Shown: piece by piece, positions 26,730-34,773 of the stretch
Layout of the letters: each line of letters starts with the position of its first letter
Numbering within the stretch: position 1 is the stretch's first letter
Source: Acetivibrio mesophilus
GTDB lineage: Bacteria; Bacillota; Clostridia; Acetivibrionales; Acetivibrionaceae
NCBI RefSeq assembly: GCF_004102745.1
Contig: NZ_RLII01000015.1
Span: 1-64,000, forward strand
DNA: 64,000 nt
Direction of reading: 5' to 3'
Made by a program: the position numbers and the translations under genes
The notes under the pieces: generated by a model
The model's input: the letters and a program-made list of their open reading frames with translations, nothing else
Told to the model about the DNA's origin: nothing
Database searches by the model: none

Positions 26730-27959
26730 TCAATGTGTTAGTACTTGTTCCCCAAAGACTCTTCCTGCTTCTTCAGCAACTTCCAGACCCTCCTCATATG
26801 CGAACTTAATTCGCAGTGGGAATAATGGGATATCAACACCCGTACTGCCAATGAGATATTTTTGATTAATCACATTAAAGCCAACTTTATCAAGATAGTT
26901 TTCAATGTGCATGATTGCTTCTCCGCTCCAACCGTAGGAACCGAAAGCAGCTGCAAACTTATTCTTGACTTCCGCGCCCTCTAAGGATTTAAGAATCTCT
27001 TCAACATTTCCAACCATATCGGCATATTTGGTGGAGCTTCCTACCAAGACACCGTCGCTTTCTAGGATCCGCTTCTTTACTTCCTCCAAATCAGCATTTT
27101 TAAGATTGAATATGGAGGTTTCCACTCCTGTTTTTTCAAGCCCTTGAGCAAGTTTTTGTGCTATCTTTGTAGTATTACCTGTCATGGTAGAATATACGAT
27201 TGTAACCTTCTTGGGTTCTTCTTGAACTGGGAGACTGCTCATTTCATCATACATTTGAATAAACTTTGCAGCATCCTCACGCAGGATATATCCATGGGAA
27301 GGAGCAATCACCTCTATATCAAGGTTTTTAATCTTCTCCAGCATATCCCTCACATAAGGTCTGTGGGGTGCCATGATGAGTGTATAGTAGACCTTAAAGT
27401 CTTCAATATATTCACCTTTTGCCAAATCATTAAACAGCTCGTAGTTTGCTATGTGAGTACTGAATATATCGCAAGGGAAAAGGATTTTATTTTCTTCCAC
27501 GTAGGTAATCATTGTTTCCTCAGTGTGAAGGTAAGGTGTCTCGAAAAATCGTAGTGTCTTGCCGCCTATATCCAATGTATCTCCGTCTTTGATTACTATA
27601 AATTCCCTATGATGCAGCTTAAACATATCCTTTAGTAATTCTGCGGCTAATTTTGTAGTCACGATTTTTGCCTTCTTTGCTTTAGCTGCCAAGGCTGGCA
27701 GTGCCCCTGCATGATCCGGTTCAACATGGTTGATTACGATATATTCGATATCTTCCGGGTCAATAACTTTACTTAGGTTGTCAACATATTCCTTTCCATA
27801 TGCGATATCCACCGTATCAATTACAGTTGGTTTTTCTGTCGCTAATAGATAACTGTTATATGTTGTTCCACGTTCTAGAATTAGACGATGAAAGGGTACT
27901 TTTCGGTCATCCACTTTTCCTACCCAAAATATATTATCAGCTATTTTTATAGTATCCAT
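26730..27959 (-). CDS. fprA: Flavo-diiron protein (A-type flavoprotein)
   Basis: A 409-residue flavo-diiron protein that reduces O2 or NO to harmless products in anaerobes. The N-terminal metallo-beta-lactamase-like domain has the di-iron ligands HVEPDH and later residues in FPCDIFSTH and APSHG; the C-terminal flavodoxin domain begins at VTIVYSTMTGNTTKIA, with FGSYGWSGEA. The ATG at 27959 is preferred over the TTG two codons upstream because of spacing to AAGGAGG. A Crp/Fnr-type site lies at -41.5 of its predicted promoter. Confidence 0.94.
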   Translation of the reverse strand: MDTIKIADNIFWVGKVDDRKVPFHRLILERGTTYNSYLLATEKPTVIDTVDIAYGKEYVDNLSKVIDPEDIEYIVINHVEPDHAGALPALAAKAKKAKIVTTKLAAELLKDMFKLHHREFIVIKDGDTLDIGGKTLRFFETPYLHTEETMITYVEENKILFPCDIFSTHIANYELFNDLAKGEYIEDFKVYYTLIMAPHRPYVRDMLEKIKNLDIEVIAPSHGYILREDAAKFIQMYDEMSSLPVQEEPKKVTIVYSTMTGNTTKIAQKLAQGLEKTGVETSIFNLKNADLEEVKKRILESDGVLVGSSTKYADMVGNVEEILKSLEGAEVKNKFAAAFGSYGWSGEAIMHIENYLDKVGFNVINQKYLIGSTGVDIPLFPLRIKFAYEEGLEVAEEAGRVFGEQVLTH

Positions 27960-28002
27960 AATCAATACCTCCTTGATTCTTTTATATTTACGTTTCCTTT
28001 GT

Positions 28003-28017
28003 TATGATTAAATCATA
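28003..28017 (-). promoter_or_regulatory. fprA -10 box within a palindrome
   Basis: TATGATT-A-AATCATA is a perfect palindrome whose minus-strand copy supplies TATGAT (28017-28012) as -10 box of fprA, giving a start near 28005. A repressor could bind here. Confidence 0.5.
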
Positions 28018-28038
28018 CACTGTTTTTAATTTTAAAAC

Positions 28039-28054
28039 TGTGACCTATGTCATA
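28039..28054 (-). promoter_or_regulatory. Crp/Fnr-type operator of fprA-ric
   Basis: TGTGACCTATGTCATA fits the TGTGA-N6-TCACA pattern with one mismatch. Its centre is 41.5 bases upstream of the start predicted from the -10 box, the class II activator position. The Crp/Fnr-family gene next door is the likely source. Confidence 0.6.
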
Positions 28055-28069
28055 ATTTTGGACAATTAA

Positions 28070-28106
28070 AAAAACCAAGCGTTTTAATCTAACTTCCGCT
28101 TGGCTT
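28070..28106 (-). terminator. Terminator of the Crp/Fnr gene
   Basis: On the minus strand GCCAAGCG...CGCTTGGT forms a stem (28075-28081 with 28097-28103) followed by TTTTTTT. Confidence 0.8.
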
Positions 28107-28111
28107 TTATG

Positions 28112-28810
28112 CTATAGAGCATCAATGTTTCGAATAATAACTTTTTTGTTTCCAACCATTTCGATAATTCCTTCCTCTTGTAAGAGATTCATTTTCCGAC
28201 TGACGGTTTCCCGTGCAACTCCTATATAATTGGCAATTCCTTCGCGACTTAACGGCAGTTCAACAATGATTCCGTTTTGACTCTCTTTACCGTATTTTCT
28301 TGCAAATTCGAGAAGGACTTCATTCACTCTTTCCTCTGCATTTTTTGTTCCCATACTTTCAACTGCGTTTTCCAGCCGTTCTAGCCTACTGCATAGCTCC
28401 TCAATGATTTTTAAGCCAATTTCGGGATATTCTCGAAGCAGTTTTTTGAAGTCATCCTTCTTAATGGTGCAAACATGGGTTACTTCCAATGCTTCAACAT
28501 TATATTGGGCGTTTTGATTTATTAAAAGGTTCTTTTCTCCAAAAAAATCACCCTGAGAAAAGATATATATAATTTGCTCTTTTCCTTCGAAGGTATTCCT
28601 AAAAGCTTTCACTTTTCCGCTGTTAATTATAATTAAACTGTCTAGGTGTGAGCCCTCAAGAATAATCATTTCTCCCCGGGAATATCGTTTTCTTATTATC
28701 AAGTTTACAACCCTGTTGATTTCCTCTGCATTCAAGGTAGAAAATATCGGCACTCTTTTTGCACAAATTTTATGCTGACATCTCTCACAGTTACAACTAT
28801 GATTATTCAT
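28112..28810 (-). CDS. Crp/Fnr-family regulator with N-terminal cysteines
   Basis: A 232-residue regulator: cyclic-nucleotide-binding-like sensor (about 20-130, GEMIILEGSHLDSLIIINSGKVK, QGDFFGEKNLL) and C-terminal helix-turn-helix (LPLSREGIANYIGVARETVSRKMNLL). Four cysteines in the first 16 residues (C6, C8, C11, C16) could hold an Fe-S cluster or act as redox switch, as in FNR-like proteins. It is transcribed in the same direction as, and just upstream of, fprA-ric, so control of that stress operon is likely. Confidence 0.88.
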   Translation of the reverse strand: MNNHSCNCERCQHKICAKRVPIFSTLNAEEINRVVNLIIRKRYSRGEMIILEGSHLDSLIIINSGKVKAFRNTFEGKEQIIYIFSQGDFFGEKNLLINQNAQYNVEALEVTHVCTIKKDDFKKLLREYPEIGLKIIEELCSRLERLENAVESMGTKNAEERVNEVLLEFARKYGKESQNGIIVELPLSREGIANYIGVARETVSRKMNLLQEEGIIEMVGNKKVIIRNIDAL

Positions 28811-28981
28811 ATGATTACTCTCCTTTTGAGCATGTAGACTTCTATTACATTTTATTATTACACCAACTTGAATACAATCATATCATAAAATTATATTTTT
28901 CCCGGCATATGCCAAGAAATTTTCATGGTTTTAACTAAAACTTTGAATTTGAATATTTATATCACAAAATTTTTATATACC

Positions 28982-29015
28982 TTGTATTACGATGTAGTTT
29001 GTAATACAATATAAT
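28982..29015 (+). promoter_or_regulatory. padR promoter with inverted-repeat operator
   Basis: TTGTATTAC (28982-28990) and GTAATACAA (29001-29009) form a perfect inverted repeat with a 10-base spacer, typical of PadR operators; TATAAT (29010-29015) follows at once. Autorepression is likely. Confidence 0.65.
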
Positions 29016-29044
29016 TAGCATTACAATACTGGAGGTGATTTGTT

Positions 29045-29404
29045 TTGAATAAAGAGCTTATGAAAGGCAGTATTGATATACTTCTGCTACTATTAATAGC
29101 TAAAGAGGACTTGTACGGGTATGAAATTGCTAAGAGGTTAAAAGAAAAAAGCAATCATCTATATAATATTGGTGAAGGAACTTTGTATCCTGCACTTCAA
29201 AGGATGGAGAAAAAAGGACTGATTAGATCCTACTGGGGTGATTCTGATGGTGGCGGCAGGCGCAAGTATTATTCTATTACGGATGAAGGCAAAAAACAGC
29301 TTGCTAAAAGATTGGACGAATGGGATGCACTGAGTAAGTTGGTAAATTCATGTAAGGAGGGGTTGGTATGGGCCAATTTGATGATTACATTAACTCAATC
29401 ATAA
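29045..29404 (+). CDS. PadR-family regulator
   Basis: A 119-residue PadR-type winged-helix protein (MKGSIDILLLLLIAKEDLYGYEIAKRL, GEGTLYPALQRMEKKGLI, GGRRKYYSITDEGKKQL). Start is TTG with GGAGGTGAT upstream. The C-terminus overlaps the next gene by 37 bases in another frame. PadR regulators often pair with small membrane proteins whose expression they control, as here. Confidence 0.9.
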   Translation: MNKELMKGSIDILLLLLIAKEDLYGYEIAKRLKEKSNHLYNIGEGTLYPALQRMEKKGLIRSYWGDSDGGGRRKYYSITDEGKKQLAKRLDEWDALSKLVNSCKEGLVWANLMITLTQS

Positions 29405-30030
29405 AAGGCTTGAGGATAACCGAAGAGAAAAAAGCTGAAATGGCTGAAGAGTTTTTAGATCATTTACAAATGCTGAAGATAGAATATTTATCAAAAGGTA
29501 TGAGCGAGAGCGATGCTACCAAACAAGCTATGATTACTTTTGGTGAGGAGAAACGCCTGAAAAGAGAGTTGTCAAAAAGTTTGTCAAGCTATAAGAGTTT
29601 GCATAATATTATTGGCGGTGTAATCATACTTCTTATTGCTTTTATAATTGGAAGATATGTTCCTGTACCGGGGTATGATCTAGAGTATTCACATTCTCCT
29701 ATTTATGGTGTGTTATATACTGTTATGCCAAACAATATATTATTTATTGCTCTAGGATACTATCTTCCTATCTTTTTAAAGAGGATGGAAAAAATACAGA
29801 ATATCCTGTTAGCATCTATTGTGACGGGAGTTGTATACAGGTTATTTATACATTTACTCTTTTCAACATCGTGGAATAGCTTGGAAATTACAACGAAGTT
29901 AATTATGCTCGCATCTCCATTGGTTATTATTTCGAATATTATTGAATCTATGCTTGGTTTTACTCTGCTGCAATTGTTTCATAGGATGCCGAATATTTGT
30001 AAAAAATCGGTGATTAAGCATTTTGATTAA
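29368..30030 (+). CDS. PadR-associated membrane protein
   Basis: A 220-residue protein. The first 80 residues are a soluble helical domain like the permease-prefix/DUF1700-type domains paired with PadR regulators (EEKKAEMAEEFLDHLQML, SESDATKQAMITFGEE). About four membrane segments follow (NIIGGVIILLIAFIIG, YTVMPNNILFIALGYYL, LLASIVTGVVYRLFIHLLF, LVIISNIIESMLGFTLL). ATG after AAGGAGGGGTTGGT. It is co-transcribed with padR. Function unknown; a VanZ-like or transporter-linked role is possible. Confidence 0.75.
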   Translation: MGQFDDYINSIIKGLRITEEKKAEMAEEFLDHLQMLKIEYLSKGMSESDATKQAMITFGEEKRLKRELSKSLSSYKSLHNIIGGVIILLIAFIIGRYVPVPGYDLEYSHSPIYGVLYTVMPNNILFIALGYYLPIFLKRMEKIQNILLASIVTGVVYRLFIHLLFSTSWNSLEITTKLIMLASPLVIISNIIESMLGFTLLQLFHRMPNICKKSVIKHFD

Positions 30031-30073
30031 TTATATTATGGGATAATAGAATTCTAAAGTAAATTTACAAAAA

Positions 30074-30107
30074 AGAATCTGAACTTGAATTCAGGTTCTA
30101 TTTTTTA
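30074..30107 (+). terminator. Terminator after the PadR pair
   Basis: AGAATCTGAA (30074-30083) pairs with TTCAGGTTCT (30090-30099) over 10 bp with one G-U pair; ATTTTTT follows. Confidence 0.8.
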
Positions 30108-30323
30108 TGTCATCCATAGTTTTTTTACCCCGACTTATCTGTGGTTGGCAATTCGGGTATTTTAAATATCTTTTATGAATGAAGCTACTTGTATTCATTT
30201 TGATAGGATTGTAGTTTCCAACAATACAAATTATCCACTGACTAGTTAAATTTAGCTAAGAATTATGATAAAATTTTAATAAGCTTAAGTAAATTAAATG
30301 GAAGGAAATGAGAAGGGGGTTAG
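30108..30323. other. Non-coding stretch
   Basis: AT-rich, no gene or structure recognised; a GAAGGGGG ribosome-binding-like site at its end precedes a broken frame. Confidence 0.3.
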
Positions 30324-30494
30324 TATGAGAGAACGCAAAAGTTTATAAGTTTTATTTTGAGGTGCGCAAAAAATAAGCTTGATGAAAATTCAGATGCAGA
30401 AATACTTATTGTATTGACTAATGGGGATATACCCATATATGACTATAAAAGTGACAAGTTATTGAATTCTATTAAAATTTATAGAGTGGAGTAA
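30324..30494 (+). pseudogene. Small broken ORF, about 56 codons
   Basis: An open frame without own start codon (ERTQKFISFILRCAKNKLDE, EILIVLTNGDIPIYDYKSD, ending KIYRVE). An ATG with a good ribosome binding site lies at 30325 in the neighbouring phase and stops after seven codons, suggesting a one-base frameshift near the start. Family unknown. Confidence 0.35.
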
Positions 30495-30575
30495 TTGATT
30501 TTGGTGAAATTTTTCATGGCTTTAATGTAAATTGCTTTTCAAGACAAAAATGACAATATGGATAGGGGGAGAAAA

Positions 30576-31043
30576 ATGGCGTGGTGCCCTAAGTGTAACT
30601 TGGAATATATAGATGGAAGTAATGCTTGTAGTGGATGTGGAAGTCATCTTGAAGAAAAGCATATACAAATATACAGGCAGACTGTATATAAAAAGAATAT
30701 GGTGCTTAAAGTTATTTTGATTTTATGTTTGCTATATGCCTTGATTGGATTTAAACTTTGGGTATTAAGTATGATAGATACAGATTGGAGTATTATAAGA
30801 CCCTTGTGTTGCGGAGACTGTGACAAGGTATGGTATAGTCAATATTGGAATTCTTATTTTTGGTATACACTTCCGTTTGCTATAATGACTTTTCCTATTT
30901 ATATAAATATTGGGAGTATTGGAAATTCACTAGTTATGTCAGTTTTAAATATATATTTGATTTTTGTTCCGTTACTGATATTTTTGATTTATACAAAGTT
31001 AAGGCAACTATATGGTAGAGTGCTGAGAAAAGTCAAAAAGTAA
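30576..31043 (+). CDS. Zinc-ribbon membrane protein
   Basis: A 155-residue protein starting with a zinc ribbon (MAWCPKCNLEYIDGSNACSGCG, two CxxC knuckles). Membrane helices follow (MVLKVILILCLLYALIGF, WYTLPFAIMTFPIYI, VMSVLNIYLIFVPLLIFLIY). A CCGDCDKVWYSQYW loop sits between helices. ATG at 30576 follows GGGGGAGAAAA. It stands alone among decayed fragments; function unknown. Confidence 0.6.
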   Translation: MAWCPKCNLEYIDGSNACSGCGSHLEEKHIQIYRQTVYKKNMVLKVILILCLLYALIGFKLWVLSMIDTDWSIIRPLCCGDCDKVWYSQYWNSYFWYTLPFAIMTFPIYINIGSIGNSLVMSVLNIYLIFVPLLIFLIYTKLRQLYGRVLRKVKK

Positions 31044-31055
31044 ATTAGAGTTGCG

Positions 31056-31232
31056 ATGGCACCATATTTCAGGCAGCAAGTCCATTGGAGTAAAGGACAT
31101 GTTTACGAGGTATGATTGCCATATCCATTCATCGGGGTAAATCCGCTCACGGGTATTTGCAGCGGGTCTGGTTCATCGATGTTTCAAAAGGTAAATGTTC
31201 TACAATATCTTTTTTTATCATACATAATCTGA
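31056..31232 (+). pseudogene. ORF interrupted by an in-frame stop
   Basis: ATG GCA at 31056 opens a protein-like frame (MAPYFRQQVHWSKGHVYEV) that meets TGA at 31113 and continues open to 31232 (LPYPFIGVNPLTGICSGSG). A Trp codon mutated to stop is the simplest reading. Family not recognised; it lies in the leader region of pnuC. Confidence 0.4.
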
Positions 31233-31273
31233 TAATCTATTTATATTAATAAAATGAAGAATGGAAGGTAAAC

Positions 31274-31978
31274 ATGGAAAAAATCACTGCTTTTTTACGG
31301 GATGAACTGTCAGGCTGGAAGCCTTGGGAGGTTTTATGGATTATCATATCTACCGTAACAATTTTGTCGCTTTCTATATATTTAAACGAAAGCTTGATTG
31401 GAATTATTATGGCTATAACTGGAGTGATATGTGTTGTATTGACCGGCAAAGGTAAACTTTCATCTTATGTGTTTGGAATGGTTAATACTGTGCTATATGC
31501 TTATGTTGCCTATGGCGCAAAATATTATGGTGATGCTATGCTCAATATTTTATACTATGCTCCTATGAATGTAGTTGGTTGGGTGATGTGGAATAAGCAT
31601 ATAAGCGTGGAGACAAAAGAAGTAGAAAAGAAAAGGCTGAAAGGAACTGGGATCGTCAGTGTATTTATTGGCTCTGCCATAGGGATTTTCCTATATGGTT
31701 TGATTTTAAAGAGGATGGGAGGAAGCCTTCCTTTTGTAGATGCTTTAACCACAGTATTTTCTGTTGTTGCACAGATTCTATGTGTAAAGAGATATATGGA
31801 ACAGTGGATACTTTGGATTATTATTGATGTAGTTTCGGTATACATGTGGGCAGTAGCTTTTATAAACGGAGGAGAGAGCATTGCAACATTAATAATGTGG
31901 AGCATTTATCTGTTAAATGCTATTTTCATGTTTGTTAAATGGTATAGAGAAAGCAGGAGGAGTGAGGCAAATGTATAA
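31274..31978 (+). CDS. pnuC: Nicotinamide riboside transporter PnuC
   Basis: A 234-residue membrane protein of the PnuC family, which takes up nicotinamide riboside by facilitated diffusion. Seven or so hydrophobic helices; family positions include GKGKLSSYVFGMVNTVLYAY, YYGDAMLNILYYAPMNVVGW, and WILWIIIDVVSVYMW. ATG follows GGAAGGTAAAC. It overlaps the NadR-like gene by 8 bases, which traps the substrate by phosphorylation, so the pair forms an NAD salvage unit. Confidence 0.93.
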   Translation: MEKITAFLRDELSGWKPWEVLWIIISTVTILSLSIYLNESLIGIIMAITGVICVVLTGKGKLSSYVFGMVNTVLYAYVAYGAKYYGDAMLNILYYAPMNVVGWVMWNKHISVETKEVEKKRLKGTGIVSVFIGSAIGIFLYGLILKRMGGSLPFVDALTTVFSVVAQILCVKRYMEQWILWIIIDVVSVYMWAVAFINGGESIATLIMWSIYLLNAIFMFVKWYRESRRSEANV

Positions 31979-32993
31979 CGTTGGGATATATGGAGGGTCT
32001 TTTAATCCTCTGCATCTAGGACATATCCGATGCATAATTGAAGCGGCGAATCAGTGCAAGGAATTGCACATCATTATCAGTTGCGGCTTAAATCGGAACG
32101 AGATACCGCCGAGAATACGGTATCGCTGGATTTATCAAGTGACAAAGCATATTGGCAATGTAAAAATACACTTTCTTGAGGATGATGCCCCTGATAAGAT
32201 TGCTTATTCAAAAGAGTATTGGCATAAAGATGCACAGAAAGTAAAAGATATGATAGGACAACCGATTGATGTAGTTTTCTGTGGAAGCGACTATGATGAA
32301 AATAGTTTTTGGAAACGGTGTTATGAAGAAAGCGAGCTTTATATCATCAAACGAAATGGAATTAGTTCGACAGAGGTACGAAAGAATCCTTATGCTAATT
32401 GGGATAGCATTCCAAATGTTGTGAGAGAATATTTTACTAAAAAAGTTCTGCTTATTGGTGGTGAAAGTACCGGAAAATCAACGCTTACAATAAATTTAGC
32501 AAATTATTATAATACTAATTATATTGACGAAGCCGGAAGAGAAATTTCAATGCGCTCAGGAACAGATATGCTTATGCTACCAAGTGATTTCACCGATATC
32601 CTTTTGACGCATAAAATGAATGAAATAGAGGCAATTAAACATAGTAATAAAGTTTTGTTTATTGACACAGATTGTTTGATTACCAGATTCTATATTGATT
32701 TTCTGGACGATGCGCAAAATGAAAAACAGAAGAATAAGGCGCTGGCTGATGCACTTTCAGATTTAAACCATTACGATTTGGTTTTTTATTTAGAGCCCGA
32801 CGTGGAATTTGTACAGGATGGCGACAGAAGTGAAGTTATAGCCGCCGATCGGCAAAAGTACGGAAATCAAATAAAGAAACTATTTGATGAGCGCGGTATA
32901 AAGTATATTAGTGTTGGTGGTAGTTACCATGAGCGCTTTCTTCGTGTGACATCGGAGGTTGATAAGCTACTCGGTATTAATAGGATAGAATAG
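31971..32993 (+). CDS. nadR: NadR-like NMN adenylyltransferase/ribosylnicotinamide kinase
   Basis: A 340-residue bifunctional enzyme of NAD salvage without the N-terminal repressor domain of enteric NadR. Residues 1-160 are a nucleotidyltransferase (GIYGGSFNPLHLGHIR, then ISSTEVRKNP), residues about 160-340 a ribosylnicotinamide kinase (P-loop GGESTGKSTL, then YIDEAGRE, FIDTDCLIT). ATG at 31971 follows AGGAGGAGTGAGGCAA. Overlap with pnuC shows coupled uptake and phosphorylation. Confidence 0.92.
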   Translation: MYNVGIYGGSFNPLHLGHIRCIIEAANQCKELHIIISCGLNRNEIPPRIRYRWIYQVTKHIGNVKIHFLEDDAPDKIAYSKEYWHKDAQKVKDMIGQPIDVVFCGSDYDENSFWKRCYEESELYIIKRNGISSTEVRKNPYANWDSIPNVVREYFTKKVLLIGGESTGKSTLTINLANYYNTNYIDEAGREISMRSGTDMLMLPSDFTDILLTHKMNEIEAIKHSNKVLFIDTDCLITRFYIDFLDDAQNEKQKNKALADALSDLNHYDLVFYLEPDVEFVQDGDRSEVIAADRQKYGNQIKKLFDERGIKYISVGGSYHERFLRVTSEVDKLLGINRIE

Positions 32994-33035
32994 AGAAGGT
33001 GGTTTATTCTTAAAGGCTTTGGGCTTAATGACAAA

Positions 33036-33231
33036 ATGCTGAAGAAGGATAAGCTATTTGAAGTAAACAAAGGGGTTTTTAAGACATTGGGATTTTCTCT
33101 TGGCTGCTATGCCGGAGGCACCAATGCTGCAAAACCCTATTTTTATTGTATGAAGACACATATCAATTGTAGAGGAGACTTTCAGTGGATTCTTTACATT
33201 AAGAAAATTGTATTATACAGCCTTCATAAGT
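33036..33231 (+). other. Possible remnant ORF
   Basis: A TTG/CTG-like open frame (ATG 33036) reading KLFEVNKGVFKTLGFSLGCY and further, without ribosome binding site, that runs into the convergent PepSY gene. It looks like decayed coding sequence; no family recognised. Confidence 0.2.
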
Positions 33232-33474
33232 TCAATCATTATCAAAATCAATATCCACTATTGCCCCGTTGGCAGCATTTACTTTTACTTCGTAAACTCC
33301 ATATGCTGTTCTGATATTTACTTCATAAACCAATATGCCATTCTCAGTGTCCATTTCTACTCTGATTACCTGTCCTGGAATACGTTGCAAGGCTATTTGT
33401 ACGGCGTGTTGCTGGGTAATTAGCCTATTGTACCAAGGGTTATGCCAGTAACTGGCCCAAGGGTTATATGGCAT
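33232..33474 (-). CDS. PepSY-domain small protein
   Basis: An 80-residue protein with one PepSY-like domain (TQQHAVQIALQRIPGQVIRVE, ILVYEVNIRTAYGVYEVKVNAANGAIVDIDFD) after a Trp/Asn/Pro-rich N-terminus (MPYNPWASYWHNPWYN) reminiscent of spore-coat-like proteins. No signal peptide is seen. ATG at 33474 follows GGAGGTAATCTTAT. PepSY domains modulate peptidases or bind metals; role here unknown. Confidence 0.8.
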   Translation of the reverse strand: MPYNPWASYWHNPWYNRLITQQHAVQIALQRIPGQVIRVEMDTENGILVYEVNIRTAYGVYEVKVNAANGAIVDIDFDND

Positions 33475-33705
33475 ATAAGATTACCTCCTTTCCGAGAGAA
33501 TGTTTACATAATACATAATATGCAAATCTAAGTACTTTAGTGTTGGGGAGTGTCCGGAATGGACAAATGATTTTACACATCTATAAAAAACTAAAAGATT
33601 AATATAAGCCCAGAACTATATAGTTTAAATTTTATAATCAAAATTTAGTCCCACATATGCTATATACGCACTATAATAAAATATAACTTATCAGAAGGTG
33701 GGAAC
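33475..33705. other. Divergent promoter region
   Basis: Short AT-rich region between the PepSY gene and the DUF6338-like gene; TATAAT-like boxes are present (for example ACTATAATAA near 33670) but no confident promoter pair. Confidence 0.3.
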
Positions 33706-34392
33706 ATGATAAGAATAAATGATGTTTTTGCAATTTTATTATTGATATTGCCAGGGGTCTTAACTGAAAAAATAGTCCGCTTTTGCGGAAGTGCCAATGA
33801 AGAAGAAAAGCAAAGTGATTTTAAAAGCACTATGAATGGCATACTATATAGCTTGCCGATTATGCTTTTTGTAGGAGTTATCGTAGACTATTTTGAGGGC
33901 TTGGACAGCATACCCGAAATATTTGATGCTTTTAGTTCTATCCGTTTTGTAATGGTATTTGCGGTAATGTCAGTTACTACTTCAATTATTTTTGGTATTG
34001 TTATAGCGTGGTTTAAAAGAAAATATCAAAACCCCATAAGGGCATTTGTACAGAAAAAAATATTTAGAAAGAATATATTGACCAGCGAAGATACCTGCTG
34101 GGAATCATTTTTTTCCAGCAGAGATTCTATGTATCTAGAAGTAATTCGAGATGGCGAATCTTATTTTGGCTTTCATACTCAATTTTCTTTGAATGATGAG
34201 GAAAAGGAGCTAATACTCCATCCAATAAAATACTTGGATTATTATCCTGAAGAAGAGATACGGCCATTATTTCAAGACGTAAATAGAATCTTTATAAATT
34301 TTGAAAAAAATATCGTAATCAAGGATTACGATACCACAAAATATATAGAATGGTTGAAAGGGAAAGTAGAAAGAGAAAATACTATTCCTTAG
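33706..34392 (+). CDS. Membrane protein, DUF6338-like
   Basis: A 228-residue protein with three membrane helices in the first 110 residues (VFAILLLILPGVLTEKIV, YSLPIMLFVGVIVDYF, FVMVFAVMSVTTSIIFGIVIAW) and a soluble C-terminal domain (SFFSSRDSMYLEVIRDGESYFGFHTQFSL). The layout resembles DUF6338 proteins, but this is a resemblance only. ATG follows AGAAGGTGGGAAC. A convergent proline-rich microORF overlaps its last 11 bases. Confidence 0.6.
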   Translation: MIRINDVFAILLLILPGVLTEKIVRFCGSANEEEKQSDFKSTMNGILYSLPIMLFVGVIVDYFEGLDSIPEIFDAFSSIRFVMVFAVMSVTTSIIFGIVIAWFKRKYQNPIRAFVQKKIFRKNILTSEDTCWESFFSSRDSMYLEVIRDGESYFGFHTQFSLNDEEKELILHPIKYLDYYPEEEIRPLFQDVNRIFINFEKNIVIKDYDTTKYIEWLKGKVERENTIP

Positions 34393-34465
34393 GTTTTGGT
34401 GGTGGGGCTGGCGGAGGATTAATTGGAGTTCCGGACCGTGTTCCTCCGTTTGGTTTATCTGGCAT
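34382..34465 (-). CDS. Proline-rich microprotein, 27 residues
   Basis: ATG at 34465 has AAGGAGGG eight bases upstream. The peptide is MPDKPNGGTRSGTPINPP followed by a Pro/Ala/Lys tail (PAPPPKPKE). It overlaps the end of the convergent membrane-protein gene by 11 bases. The perfect ribosome binding site and clean short frame favour a real gene; function unknown. Confidence 0.5.
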   Translation of the reverse strand: MPDKPNGGTRSGTPINPPPAPPPKPKE

Positions 34466-34773
34466 TTAATAAGCCCTCCTTTTTTATGTTCAACGTCTAT
34501 CCATAAAGTATATGCCATGAATATATCATAAAAGCACTGGCGTAATCCTTGATAATGAAAAGCGTGATCCGATAGATAAGGGCAGGGTTATGCTACCTTC
34601 TAAACTGTTTCTCAAAGCTTGTAGCTGAAATAGAATTGTTTTTGCCGGTTTATTTACACCATATGTATAATTGCATCATATTTTATAAGAGAATTATTAT
34701 TTTGGATAGGGTGGTAGTTTGGAAGGGAAGGTGCCTTTAGACACAGCATATAACATTGGAGGCGGTGATAATA
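34466..34773. other. Intergenic region before the amidase gene
   Basis: 308 bases without a gene. TTGCAT...TATTTT boxes near 34671-34683 are weak. Nothing structured is clear. Confidence 0.3.
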
